From assembly GCA_002898675.1 (NCBI GenBank), contig BEHW01000002.1:1-44970 (forward strand): a stretch of 44,970 nt of DNA. The letters run 5' to 3'. Made by a program: the position numbers and the translations under genes. The DNA comes from a bacterium HR20 (GTDB lineage Bacteria > Bacteroidota > Ignavibacteria > Kapaibacteriales > NICIL-2). The notes under the pieces were generated by a model, which worked only from the letters and a program-made list of their open reading frames with translations, was not told the origin of the DNA and did no database searches. Position 1 is the stretch's first letter; the number at the start of each line of letters is the position of its first letter. Positions 24,432 through 32,879 of this stretch are shown one piece after another.

Positions 24432-25678
24432 TTACGAACCTCGTCCTCGTCGAACACCCTACGCATCCGACGACGCTCTACCCGTTTTCGATCCTCCATT
24501 TGCCCTGGGAGCTTCGCTACGGCGCTATGACGATCATCGAAACGTGGCTACGTCTGACGGGCACAACGTTGCTTGATTGCCTGGGGCGCCCAGCACACCG
24601 CACCTCGTTCTACGCGCGCTTTCCCGAATACCGTGGCCATCAGCTCGGTGTGGGGACAGTCCTTGTCATCTCCAGCAGGTTACTTCCGACCAAGGAAGTT
24701 GTGCGCCAGATTACTCGTCACGCTTGCGGGAATCCTCCACAGTGCTTCTATGCTGGCAGCGAGCTTGTCGCACTCAGCTGCTCCCTGCACCAATGGGAGC
24801 AACTTGCCGCCCATGATTGGCACGACCTCGAACGCAGCGTTACTCCTAGCTGGCAAAAGCACGAGCTGCGCAACGCACCGCTGCTGACGTATCTGTGGGA
24901 TCTCTTTGTGTACGGGGATGCAACAATTGCTGAGCAGTTTGAGTTTTATGCAGACCACACAATTCACCACGCTGACTACGGTAGCGGGAGCGTCGCGGTG
25001 CTCAATGCTGAGGCAATCGCAGTTGGCGAAAATTCCTCCATCGCTCCACTTGTCGTGCTCGATGCTTCAGCAGGACCAATCATCATTGGCAACAACGTCA
25101 CGATCATGCCACAGGCTACGATTATCGGGCCATGCGCCATTGGCGATCATTCCGTCATCAAGGTCGGTGCGAAGATTTACCCAAATACGATCATTGGCCC
25201 GTGGTGTAAAGTTGGTGGCGAGGTAGAGTGCACAATCTTCCAGAGCTTCTCCAACAAACAGCACGATGGATTTCTTGGACATTCCTTCATCAGCGAGTGG
25301 GTCAATCTCGGCGCTGGTGCCAATACCAGCAACCTCAAAAACACCTACCGCCCAATCTCGGTAGAGCTTCCGTCCGGAAAAGTCGCAACAGGGCGAACGT
25401 TCCTCGGCCTGCTCTGCGGCGATCATACAAAAGCTGGAATCGCAACCATGTTTTCGACTGGAACTGTGGTAGGAATCAGTGCGAACATCTTCGGTGCAGG
25501 TTATACGCCGACTGTGATTCCTTCCTTCACCTGGGGTGGTATCAACGAGCAGAGGCTCTATGCACTTGATGTTGCACTCGATACAGCTCGACGTTCAATG
25601 GCACGGAGGAATCGCCAACTGTTGCCAGAAGAACAAGCATTGATGCAGGCTGAATACCAGCGGGTGCTTGCCAAGTAG
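24428..25678 (+). CDS. GlmU-like sugar nucleotidyltransferase / left-handed beta-helix protein
   Basis: 416 residues. The start LYPFSILHLPWELRYGAMTIIETW fits the FCB-specific GlmU-like family, whose N-terminus reads roughly 'LTFTRPVAELRxGxLTIxEKW' and lacks the classic GxGTRM nucleotide loop. The C-terminal part (about 185-385) is a left-handed beta-helix built of hexapeptide repeats (GENSSIAPLVVLDAS, IGNNVTIMPQATIIGP, IGDHSVIKVGAKIY), followed by NLGAGANTSNLKN, close to the acetyltransferase site of GlmU. It probably makes or modifies an activated sugar for the cell envelope, perhaps UDP-GlcNAc, but the reaction is inferred. It is the last gene of the pyrG operon and converges with the thioredoxin-like gene across 58 nt in which I see no clear terminator. 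Confidence 0.8.
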   Translation: MITNLVLVEHPTHPTTLYPFSILHLPWELRYGAMTIIETWLRLTGTTLLDCLGRPAHRTSFYARFPEYRGHQLGVGTVLVISSRLLPTKEVVRQITRHACGNPPQCFYAGSELVALSCSLHQWEQLAAHDWHDLERSVTPSWQKHELRNAPLLTYLWDLFVYGDATIAEQFEFYADHTIHHADYGSGSVAVLNAEAIAVGENSSIAPLVVLDASAGPIIIGNNVTIMPQATIIGPCAIGDHSVIKVGAKIYPNTIIGPWCKVGGEVECTIFQSFSNKQHDGFLGHSFISEWVNLGAGANTSNLKNTYRPISVELPSGKVATGRTFLGLLCGDHTKAGIATMFSTGTVVGISANIFGAGYTPTVIPSFTWGGINEQRLYALDVALDTARRSMARRNRQLLPEEQALMQAEYQRVLAK

Positions 25679-25736
25679 CTCGCGCGATCACAGTCGCTAC
25701 CCGAAGAGAATAGACTGCCGCTCACAGAAACTACTC

Positions 25737-27668
25737 CTACCTTCCCAGGAGCAAATCAATGCGATCGCTGGCTTCCTCGATGAAAACATCCGCTCCTGGA
25801 AAGCCCACCTCCTTAAACTGCACAACGCCATCGCGATCGAGATAGAACTTCGTCGGAATGCCAGTCACACCAAACCCGGAAACGACTTCATCCCGCAAGT
25901 CCAAGACAACTGGGAATGTGTAAGAGGGATTGCTTGCTAAAAATTTCCTGACATGCTCGGCGCGGTCATCCACCCGTTCCCAGCAATTGACCAGGAGTAT
26001 CTCCACATCACTTGTGGAGCGGTACTTTTCGTAGAGCTTTTGCATGGAAGGCATCGAAGCGCGGCACGGCCCACACCAAGTTGCCCAGAAGTCAAGCACG
26101 ACTACTTTCCCCTTGAGCTGTCGGAGTGAAATCTGCCGACCATCGAGCGTAGTGAGTACTGCATCGCCCAACAAAAACGTGCTTCCGTCATTGCGCCGAA
26201 ACTGCATCTCCAGCAGAGGTTGCGCAAGCATTTCCTGGCGCAAACGGCGCAGCTTCGCCGGGCGTGCCTGCTTGCGCAGCGATTCATACTCGGCGCGAAT
26301 CGCTGCCGTGTCAGCAGACGACTGGAGAAATCGCATCACCGTCGGACCGATCGCTCTTCCCGATGCAATTGCGCGGCGAGCGACAGCGAGTGATTCCTCG
26401 CGCCGACCAGCTGCCATGAGTGCTTCGCTGAGATGTTCGAGCATGTCGCCGCTGGCAAACGGCCCAAGAAGGTACTCGCACTGACGGAATGCCTCGATGG
26501 CATCCTCTGTTCGTCCCATCCGGTAGAGGACGTATCCCCACGTATCGTGGCAGATACCGCGGAGCTCGCGCAGCTGCCAGCGATATTCACACGGTGCAAC
26601 GTAGCGTGGCTTTGCATCGAGATTTTCCGTTTCGAGTGCTCGAACAGCCCATTCGATGTACTGCTGTGCGAGCTTGAGCAGAGAATCCTGCCGTACTATC
26701 GTCACCGCGAGCATGTTGAGCAGTGCTGGGGGCGGCGAACTGGTCACCCCCGGCGGCACGGGGTATGAATTGACCGTCGCAATTGCTGCATCACCGTTTC
26801 CCTGCTGAAGGTAATAGGCAACCAGGTCGGTGTACATTTTCGCTGCACTCGGTGAGGAAGGGAACCGTTCTGCAAAGCGACGAATGCGATCGCGGAACTC
26901 TTCCGGCGTTTTCGCGGCGGCGCAGTATGCCCGCTCGACTTCTTCGGCAAGGTCGCTTGTCGGGAAACGCTCTGCGAAGCGGCGTTCGAGCTCAGCAGCG
27001 TCGCTATCGCGCCCAAGCAAGCGCAGCGCTCGGCTCCTGCTGCGCACCTGCATCTCGTTTGTCGAATCCCAAGGGAGCTGCAGGAGCCGCTGAAGCGTCT
27101 CGTCGAGATCGCTTCTGGTAATCTCGCCCCGATCGAATCGTACCCCTGCATATGCGAACTTCGTCGGCAGATGTTCGGGATGGCTCTCCAACGAGCGCTG
27201 CAGTAGTTCCTTGGCTCGATCGAGATCAGCGCGCCGTGCAACTGATGCGATACCACTTGCCCCTTGCCCTAAGTACGAAATCGCTTGACGGAAATAAGCA
27301 CCAGTTTTCGGGGTGCTCCCATTCCAGACGAGAGCATCCCAAAAGCGCCCGCGATTATCGTCGTACTCTCGCCCGCTGACAATGCGGAACAGCAGGAAGA
27401 CGGCATCGGATGGCACAGCAGAAAACGTGCCGCGGTAGGTTGTCCCTTTTCGTTCCAGTCGAACATCCCAGGCAGTGGGATAAAAGCGGCTATCGTCGAA
27501 GGCGTAGATGCAGAGCCAGACAGAATCTGGCTCGCTGAAGTACTCGGAGTCAGCAACGTAGCTGAACTCGATTGGCTTGCCGCTCTGTGGACGAGCGGGT
27601 TCTACTCGCAGCTCGCCAGCAATCGCTCCGAGCGTTAGAAGGACAGCAGCAGCAATGGTACGCATCAT
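25737..27668 (-). CDS. Exported TPR protein with C-terminal TlpA-like thioredoxin domain
   Basis: 643 residues. An N-terminal signal peptide (about 1-18) is followed by a beta-rich domain (about 19-120), then helical TPR-like repeats (about 140-470) and a TlpA/ResA-like thioredoxin domain (about 490-640). The active site is W-C-G-P-C at 531-535 in LDFWATWCGPCRASMP, with the cis-proline segment GVTGIPTKFYLD. It should act in the periplasm or at the outer membrane as a thiol-disulfide oxidoreductase, perhaps reducing cysteines for cytochrome c maturation or in partner proteins bound by the TPRs. The ATGATG start overlaps the rnc stop by 4 nt. It is the last gene of the fab-rnc series. Confidence 0.85.
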   Translation of the reverse strand: MMRTIAAAVLLTLGAIAGELRVEPARPQSGKPIEFSYVADSEYFSEPDSVWLCIYAFDDSRFYPTAWDVRLERKGTTYRGTFSAVPSDAVFLLFRIVSGREYDDNRGRFWDALVWNGSTPKTGAYFRQAISYLGQGASGIASVARRADLDRAKELLQRSLESHPEHLPTKFAYAGVRFDRGEITRSDLDETLQRLLQLPWDSTNEMQVRSRSRALRLLGRDSDAAELERRFAERFPTSDLAEEVERAYCAAAKTPEEFRDRIRRFAERFPSSPSAAKMYTDLVAYYLQQGNGDAAIATVNSYPVPPGVTSSPPPALLNMLAVTIVRQDSLLKLAQQYIEWAVRALETENLDAKPRYVAPCEYRWQLRELRGICHDTWGYVLYRMGRTEDAIEAFRQCEYLLGPFASGDMLEHLSEALMAAGRREESLAVARRAIASGRAIGPTVMRFLQSSADTAAIRAEYESLRKQARPAKLRRLRQEMLAQPLLEMQFRRNDGSTFLLGDAVLTTLDGRQISLRQLKGKVVVLDFWATWCGPCRASMPSMQKLYEKYRSTSDVEILLVNCWERVDDRAEHVRKFLASNPSYTFPVVLDLRDEVVSGFGVTGIPTKFYLDRDGVVQFKEVGFPGADVFIEEASDRIDLLLGR

Positions 27669-28525
27669 CGGAGAAATTCCTCAGGGTCGGTTGTTGGGGT
27701 TTGACGGCTTTGGAGATAGTCGAGCGCTTGACGCGCCGCATTCTGCTCGGCTTCTTTTTTGCTTCTGCCGCTTCCAATGCCCACGCTTGCGCTCCCGACG
27801 TACACAGCAACGGTGAATTGCTTTTCGTGGTCGGGCCCGCTTTCTTCGACAACGCGGTAGCGCGGCGCACTGTAGCCACGCGCTTGGACGTACTCAAGCA
27901 GTAAGCTTTTGAAGTTCGTATCGTGCATGACGCGCTCTTCGAGCATCAGCGGCAACAGGCGCTCTTCGATGAAGCTCCGTGCTTTGTCAAAGCCGTGGTC
28001 GAGATAGACTGCTGCAATCAATGCTTCGACGGCATCGGCAAGCACAGAGTCGTTGCCCTTTGCAAGAGCGTTGGCTGCGCTATAGCTCATCAAGAGAAAC
28101 TTGTCGAGATCGAGCTTGCGGGCACACAGAGCAAGTGAACGCTTGTTGACCAGCCACGACCGCATCTTCGTCAGCTCACCCTCGGCAACATCTTCGTGAT
28201 GGTGAAAAAGGTACTCAGCGATGACCATACCCAAGATCGCATCGCCGAGAAATTCCAGTCGCTCGTTCGACTGCACCGACGGATCGTTCTTGACCTGAAG
28301 GTATGATCGGTGCGTCAGTGCTTCTTCGTAGAGTGCAGGGCTGCGGATATCCACTCCGAGCACTGCTTCGAGGGCGTGACGCCGTTCTCCAACAACATGC
28401 TCGATCGGGCGGCGGGCCTTCCGACGCAGCGTCTCCATCCGTTGGACAGTGAAGCGAACCAGTCCGTTGTAGAGAGAGCGGACAATCTCGGTAACGGAGC
28501 TTTCGATCGGTCGAGATGAACGCAT
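27665..28525 (-). CDS. rnc: Ribonuclease III
   Basis: 286 residues from ATG 28525, 13 nt after fabF. RNase III cuts double-stranded RNA in rRNA precursors and mRNA leaders. The catalytic domain has NERLEFLGDAILGMVIAEYLF and DSVLADAVEALIAAVYLD, both with the metal-binding acids, and the C-terminal dsRBD (about 200-272) ends with SKKEAEQNAARQALDYL. About 50 residues precede the catalytic domain, a little longer than in E. coli. The frame is open further upstream, but that part lies inside fabF. The fabF-rnc order is common in the Bacteroidota and Firmicutes. Confidence 0.93.
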   Translation of the reverse strand: MRSSRPIESSVTEIVRSLYNGLVRFTVQRMETLRRKARRPIEHVVGERRHALEAVLGVDIRSPALYEEALTHRSYLQVKNDPSVQSNERLEFLGDAILGMVIAEYLFHHHEDVAEGELTKMRSWLVNKRSLALCARKLDLDKFLLMSYSAANALAKGNDSVLADAVEALIAAVYLDHGFDKARSFIEERLLPLMLEERVMHDTNFKSLLLEYVQARGYSAPRYRVVEESGPDHEKQFTVAVYVGSASVGIGSGRSKKEAEQNAARQALDYLQSRQTPTTDPEEFLR

Positions 28526-28538
28526 AGGCAGATGGAGG

Positions 28539-29786
28539 CTATTGCTCGAAGCGGCGAAAACAGAGCGTAACGTTATGCCCACCGAAGCCAAAGGAATTGC
28601 TAAGCGCTGCGTCAATTGTCCGATACTCTGGTGTGTTAGGGACGTAGTTGAGGTCACACTCAGGATCAGGCGTCGTGTAGTTGATCGTCGGTGGACAAAC
28701 TTGATGGTAAATCGCTAAAATGGTCGCGATTGCCTCGACGGCACCGGCAGCACCGAGCAAGTGCCCTGTCATAGACTTTGTCGAGCTGACCGCCAAGCGG
28801 TAGGCATGTTGACCAAACACGGTTTTTATTGCTTCGGTCTCGTTCTTGTCGTTGTATGGAGTCGAGGTGCCGTGAGCGTTGATGTAGCTGATTTCCTCTG
28901 GTGCAAGGCGGGCATCTTCTAAGCATAGGCGCATCGAGCGAACCGCGCCTTCGCCTCCTGGTGGCGGCGCAGTGATGTGGTATGCATCGTCGGTCAAGCC
29001 GAATCCTGCCAGCTCCGCGTAGATCCGAGCGTTTCGACGCAGTGCATGGTCAAGCGATTCGAGGATGAGTGCCCCGCCACCCTCTCCCATCACAAAGCCA
29101 TCGCGCTCAGCATCGAACGGTCTGCTTGCGCTCTCCGGCGCATCATTGCGCGTTGAAAGCGCCTTCATTGCGTTGAATCCGCCAATGCCCATGGGACAGA
29201 TAACTGCTTCGCTACCGCCGACGATCATTACATCGGCGCATCCACGCTCGATGAGCATTGCACCATCGGCGATCGCGTGCGCGCTCGTTGCACACGCGCT
29301 GACGGTGCCGTAATTCGGCCCGCGAAATTTCCAACGAATGGCAATCTGCCCGGCGGCAATATCCGAGATCAGCATCGGGATGAAAAAGGGCGAGATGCGA
29401 TCGGGCTTCCCTCCATGTTGGTAGAGAAGCTCCTGCTGGCGGTGGTAGGTCCACATCCCACCAATGCCGCTTCCGAAGACAACGCCGACCCGATCGCCAT
29501 CGAGTTGTCCCTCGCTGATGCCTGCATCTTCGAGCGCCATTGCAACAGATGAAATGGCGTACTGTGTGAAAAGGTCCATCCGCTGGACGTCCTTCCGACT
29601 CATGTGGAGGAGCGGATCGTACCCCTTGACTTCGCAGGCAAAGCGGGTTTCGTAGTCGGATGCATCGAACTTGGTAATTGGTCCGGCGCCACTTTTTCCC
29701 TCGAGCATACTTGCCCACATCTCGGCAACAGAATTCCCTATGGGAGTGACAGCCCCCATTCCAGTGACAACAATGCGCTTGCGCAT
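28539..29786 (-). CDS. fabF: 3-oxoacyl-ACP synthase II
   Basis: 415 residues. FabF condenses malonyl-ACP with a growing acyl-ACP, the chain-elongation step of type II fatty-acid synthesis. It has the thiolase fold motifs: nucleophile Cys165 in TVSACATSAHAI, the first active-site His in NAHGTSTPYND and the second in SMTGHLLGAAGA. It starts MRKRIVVTGMGAVTPIG. An 85-nt gap with a strong hairpin separates it from acpP upstream; rnc follows. Confidence 0.96.
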   Translation of the reverse strand: MRKRIVVTGMGAVTPIGNSVAEMWASMLEGKSGAGPITKFDASDYETRFACEVKGYDPLLHMSRKDVQRMDLFTQYAISSVAMALEDAGISEGQLDGDRVGVVFGSGIGGMWTYHRQQELLYQHGGKPDRISPFFIPMLISDIAAGQIAIRWKFRGPNYGTVSACATSAHAIADGAMLIERGCADVMIVGGSEAVICPMGIGGFNAMKALSTRNDAPESASRPFDAERDGFVMGEGGGALILESLDHALRRNARIYAELAGFGLTDDAYHITAPPPGGEGAVRSMRLCLEDARLAPEEISYINAHGTSTPYNDKNETEAIKTVFGQHAYRLAVSSTKSMTGHLLGAAGAVEAIATILAIYHQVCPPTINYTTPDPECDLNYVPNTPEYRTIDAALSNSFGFGGHNVTLCFRRFEQ

Positions 29787-29817
29787 CGGTTAGAGCGCAA
29801 CTGGTGAAACAAGCTGC

Positions 29818-29852
29818 GCCGGTGTGCACAGTGCACAATTGCGCACACCGGC
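29818..29852 (-). promoter_or_regulatory. Hairpin between acpP and fabF (possible attenuator)
   Basis: In the acpP-fabF transcript a perfect 10-bp stem GCCGGTGTGC/GCACACCGGC encloses a 15-nt loop and is followed by GCAGCTTGTTTC. A second hairpin, TGTGCA-CTG-TGCACA, uses the 3' arm of the first, so the two exclude each other. The weak T-run suggests partial termination or an RNA-end protector that would let acpP mRNA exceed fabF mRNA; this is inference. Confidence 0.5.
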
Positions 29853-29871
29853 TGCAGACATCGGCGGCTGC

Positions 29872-30117
29872 TTAGGATTCTGCGCCGACTTTCGATTCGA
29901 GGAAGCTAATCGCATCGCCGACCGTTTGGATTTTCTCGGCATCACTGTCCTCGATGGTGATGTTGAATGCGCGCTCGAATTCCATGATGAGCTCCACGGT
30001 ATCGAGCGAATCAGCGCCCAAATCCTTCGTGAAGGACGCTGTCGGCGTCACTTGGCTTTCTTCGACACCGAGCTTGTTGACGATAATCTCCTTGACCTTC
30101 TCAGCAACAGCTGACAT
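29872..30117 (-). CDS. acpP: Acyl carrier protein
   Basis: 81 residues, acidic, with the phosphopantetheine site Ser37 in LGADSLDTVELIMEFE. AcpP carries the growing acyl chain between all the Fab enzymes encoded next to it, and supplies acyl groups to PlsX. I chose ATG 30117 (MSAVAEKVKEII), since nine further residues available upstream are not family-like. fabG lies 51 nt upstream; a hairpin-bearing 85-nt gap precedes fabF. Confidence 0.97.
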   Translation of the reverse strand: MSAVAEKVKEIIVNKLGVEESQVTPTASFTKDLGADSLDTVELIMEFERAFNITIEDSDAEKIQTVGDAISFLESKVGAES

Positions 30118-30137
30118 ACGACGAACCTCGAAAAAGT

Positions 30138-30145
30138 GAAACATA
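30138..30145 (-). promoter_or_regulatory. Possible -7 element upstream of acpP (one mismatch)
   Basis: The minus strand reads TATGTTTC, one base away from TAnnTTTG, in the 51-nt fabG-acpP gap and 20 nt before the acpP ATG. A separate promoter for acpP would suit its high expected expression, but a one-mismatch hit is weak evidence. Confidence 0.2.
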
Positions 30146-30168
30146 GAGCATAACGTTCGCTCGTGCTG

Positions 30169-30918
30169 TTAGGGCAGCATAACCATGCCACCATCAACAG
30201 CAATCGTCTGTCCAGTTATGTACGATGCCGCATCGGATAGCAAAAATGCAACGACAGCAGCAATATCAGCACCGACGCCAGCACGTCCAAGCGGAATGCT
30301 CCCAAGGAGCGCCTGCTGTTGCTGCGGGGAAAGCTTGCCTGTCATGTCCGTCTCGATGTACCCAGGGGCGATGCAATTGACCAAGATGTTTCGCGAGGCA
30401 AGCTCACGCGCAATGGACTTTGTAAATGCGATCACGCCTGCTTTTGCGGCCGCGTAGTTTGCTTGTCCTGCATTGCCGGTAATTCCGACCACAGAGCTGA
30501 TGTTGATAATCCGGCCACTTCGCTGTGTGAGCATCGGCCGGAGCACCGCTTTTGTCATTGCGAACACGCTCCGGAGATTGGTCGTCAAGACTTCATCCCA
30601 ATCTTGCTCGCTCATCCGGAGCAGGAGTGCATCGCGCGTGATTCCTGCATTGTTGATGAGCGCATCAACTTTTCCGCTGCTCCCGACGACCGTTTCAACA
30701 AGCTGCACGCACATCGAACTATCACGCACGTCGAGCCGGTGAAACTGAACGTGCCCGCCCTGGCCTTGCAGTTCAGCCTGGATTTTTTCAGCACGCTCGC
30801 TTGAGGCATTGTAGGTCGCATGCACATGTGCACCTTCGCCCGCAAGGTGGCGGACAATTGCCTCACCAATTCCACGGGAACCACCGGTAACAATAACAAC
30901 CTTCCCTGCCAGACTCAT
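30169..30918 (-). CDS. fabG: 3-oxoacyl-ACP reductase
   Basis: 249 residues. FabG reduces 3-oxoacyl-ACP with NADPH. It has the short-chain dehydrogenase pattern: cofactor loop TGGSRGIGEA, NNAG at 89-92, catalytic Ser142, Tyr155 and Lys159 in ISSVVGITGNAGQANYAAAKAG, and the C-terminal GQTIAVDGGM. ATG 30918 overlaps the fabD stop by 4 nt. Confidence 0.96.
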   Translation of the reverse strand: MSLAGKVVIVTGGSRGIGEAIVRHLAGEGAHVHATYNASSERAEKIQAELQGQGGHVQFHRLDVRDSSMCVQLVETVVGSSGKVDALINNAGITRDALLLRMSEQDWDEVLTTNLRSVFAMTKAVLRPMLTQRSGRIINISSVVGITGNAGQANYAAAKAGVIAFTKSIARELASRNILVNCIAPGYIETDMTGKLSPQQQQALLGSIPLGRAGVGADIAAVVAFLLSDAASYITGQTIAVDGGMVMLP

Positions 30919-31859
30919 TCGACTGTTACAAGATGGTGACGATTGCGAAGATCCTCCTCGGTATCAATGCCAGCGATTTCAACATCGCTACCGAGTGTGC
31001 GTTTGACCAAACCTTGGAGGACATTTCTCGGGCCAATTTCCACAAAGCGTCGAATACCATCGGCGTACATTGCTCGGAGAATCGCTGTCCAGCGGACTGG
31101 TGCAGTCAGCTGCTCAATGAGGAGCCGACGGATCGTATCAATCTCGCGTTGGGCGGTACCTGTCACGTTCATGTACACAGCTACGCGCGGCGGTTGCATT
31201 GGAGTGTGCAAAATCGCTTCTTCTAAGCGTGCACGTGCAGCTGCCATCAGTGGTGAATGAAACGCTCCACTGACCGGCAGTTCAGTGACCATCCGAGCAC
31301 CTGCCTCTTTGAAGCGTGGAAGGAGCGCTTGTACGGCATCGCGATCGCCGCTGATGACCACCTGTCCGGGTGCGTTATAGTTTGCAGCGACGACAGTTCC
31401 CGTTGCGGTAGCGCAGATTTCCTCGACTGTTGCATCATCCAATCCGATCACCGCGGCCATTGCGCCTGGTTGCTCGATGCCAGCGGTAAACATCAGCTCA
31501 CCTCGCAGCGCAACCAGACGGAGTGCAGAATCGAAATCGAAGGCACCAGCTGCGTAGAGTGCTGTGTACTCTCCGAGCGAATGTCCCGCGACAGCATGAG
31601 CGGATGGATTGCCCAACGCCGCAAGGATTGCTGCCTCATGCACAAAGAGTGCAGGCTGGGTGTACCGCGTCTGTCGGAGCAATTCTTCTGGGCCTTCGAA
31701 ACACAGTGCCGATAGCTTATAGCCAAGAAGATCATCAGCACGATCGAAGATGACACGTGCTGCCTGGCTCGACTGGTAGAGCGAATGCCCCATGCCAACA
31801 TACTGAGAACCTTGTCCACTAAAGAGGAGCGCCGTTGGTAGGTGTGTTGAATGTGCCAT
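30915..31859 (-). CDS. fabD: Malonyl-CoA:ACP transacylase
   Basis: 314 residues. FabD moves malonyl groups from CoA to ACP. The oxyanion motif GQGSQ lies at 15-19, and the nucleophile Ser94 in AGHSLGEYTA; the catalytic His is in the SGAFHSPLM block. It lies between fabH (21-nt gap) and fabG (4-nt overlap). Confidence 0.96.
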   Translation of the reverse strand: MAHSTHLPTALLFSGQGSQYVGMGHSLYQSSQAARVIFDRADDLLGYKLSALCFEGPEELLRQTRYTQPALFVHEAAILAALGNPSAHAVAGHSLGEYTALYAAGAFDFDSALRLVALRGELMFTAGIEQPGAMAAVIGLDDATVEEICATATGTVVAANYNAPGQVVISGDRDAVQALLPRFKEAGARMVTELPVSGAFHSPLMAAARARLEEAILHTPMQPPRVAVYMNVTGTAQREIDTIRRLLIEQLTAPVRWTAILRAMYADGIRRFVEIGPRNVLQGLVKRTLGSDVEIAGIDTEEDLRNRHHLVTVE

Positions 31860-31880
31860 AGCAGTTTCAGCGTTGGTTGA

Positions 31881-32879
31881 CTACTCGGATGTTCCTTGCA
31901 AGGACCACCGGAGCCAGAGACTGCCCCAGGTATAGCCTGCGCCGAAGCTTGCCAGGATGAGGTTATCGCCTCGGCGTAGCTTGCCGTCACGGTAGAGTTC
32001 CGATAGACAAATCGGAATCGTTGCTGCAGTTGTGTTGCCGTACCTGTCAATGTTGATAGCAACCTTCTCTTCGGGTAAGCCCATTCGCCGACGTGTTGCG
32101 TCTATGATGCGTAGGTTTGCTTGGTGTGGCACCAGCCATGCGACGTCGTCTGGCTGAAGGCCATTGCGTTCCATGATCGCTGCGGAGACATCTGCCATAC
32201 CAACGACCGCTGCTTTGAAGACGGTTTGCCCATCTTGGTGGACATAGTGCTCCTTATTCGCGACCGTCTCAAGCGATGGTGGCCGGAGACTTCCCCCAGC
32301 AGGCATGTGAAGGTAGCGTCCACCTTCCCCATCCATTCGAATGATGGCATCGAGCACGCCAACGGAGTCATCATCGGTCGGTTCGAGCAACACGACGCCT
32401 GCTCCATCGCCAAAGAGAACACACGTGGCACGATCTTCGAAGTTGATAATCGAGCTCATCTTATCTGCTCCGCAGAGAAGGACATTACGAGCACCGCCAG
32501 CTTCAACCAGCTTTGCTGCAACCCATAGCCCATACACAAAGCCCGAACATGCAGCATTCAAATCAAAGCCCCATGCGTTCGACGCACCAAGCTTGCGCTG
32601 AACATTGGCCGCTGTCGAAGGGAAAAATTGATCTGGTGTAACGGTGCAGACGATGATGCACTCAATCTCTGCTGGGGAAAGTCTCCGTTGCTCGAGCACA
32701 GCGCGTGCTGCGGGGACAATCATGTCCGAGGTAGCGCCCTCGCGAAGGAAACGCCGTTCGATGATACCAGTGCGCTCGCGAATCCACTGATCGCTGGTAT
32801 CGAGAAAGGAGGCGAACCAGTTGTTGTCAAATACGTCCGGAGGCACGTAGTGCGCCACCGCACTGATATGTGCTTTCAT
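31881..32879 (-). CDS. fabH: 3-oxoacyl-ACP synthase III
   Basis: 332 residues. FabH starts fatty-acid synthesis by condensing a short acyl-CoA with malonyl-ACP. Nucleophile Cys111 is in LNAACSGFVYGLW, the active-site His in VPHQANLRII and the Asn in NIDRYGNTTAA. The acyl-CoA preferred (acetyl or branched) cannot be read from sequence. It overlaps plsX by 4 nt and precedes fabD. Confidence 0.96.
   Translation of the reverse strand: MKAHISAVAHYVPPDVFDNNWFASFLDTSDQWIRERTGIIERRFLREGATSDMIVPAARAVLEQRRLSPAEIECIIVCTVTPDQFFPSTAANVQRKLGASNAWGFDLNAACSGFVYGLWVAAKLVEAGGARNVLLCGADKMSSIINFEDRATCVLFGDGAGVVLLEPTDDDSVGVLDAIIRMDGEGGRYLHMPAGGSLRPPSLETVANKEHYVHQDGQTVFKAAVVGMADVSAAIMERNGLQPDDVAWLVPHQANLRIIDATRRRMGLPEEKVAINIDRYGNTTAATIPICLSELYRDGKLRRGDNLILASFGAGYTWGSLWLRWSLQGTSE

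Noticed and set aside
25679..25736. Possible terminator between the convergent GlmU-like and TPR-thioredoxin genes
   Set aside because: Only 4-5-bp stems without T-runs can be drawn, so I do not call one.
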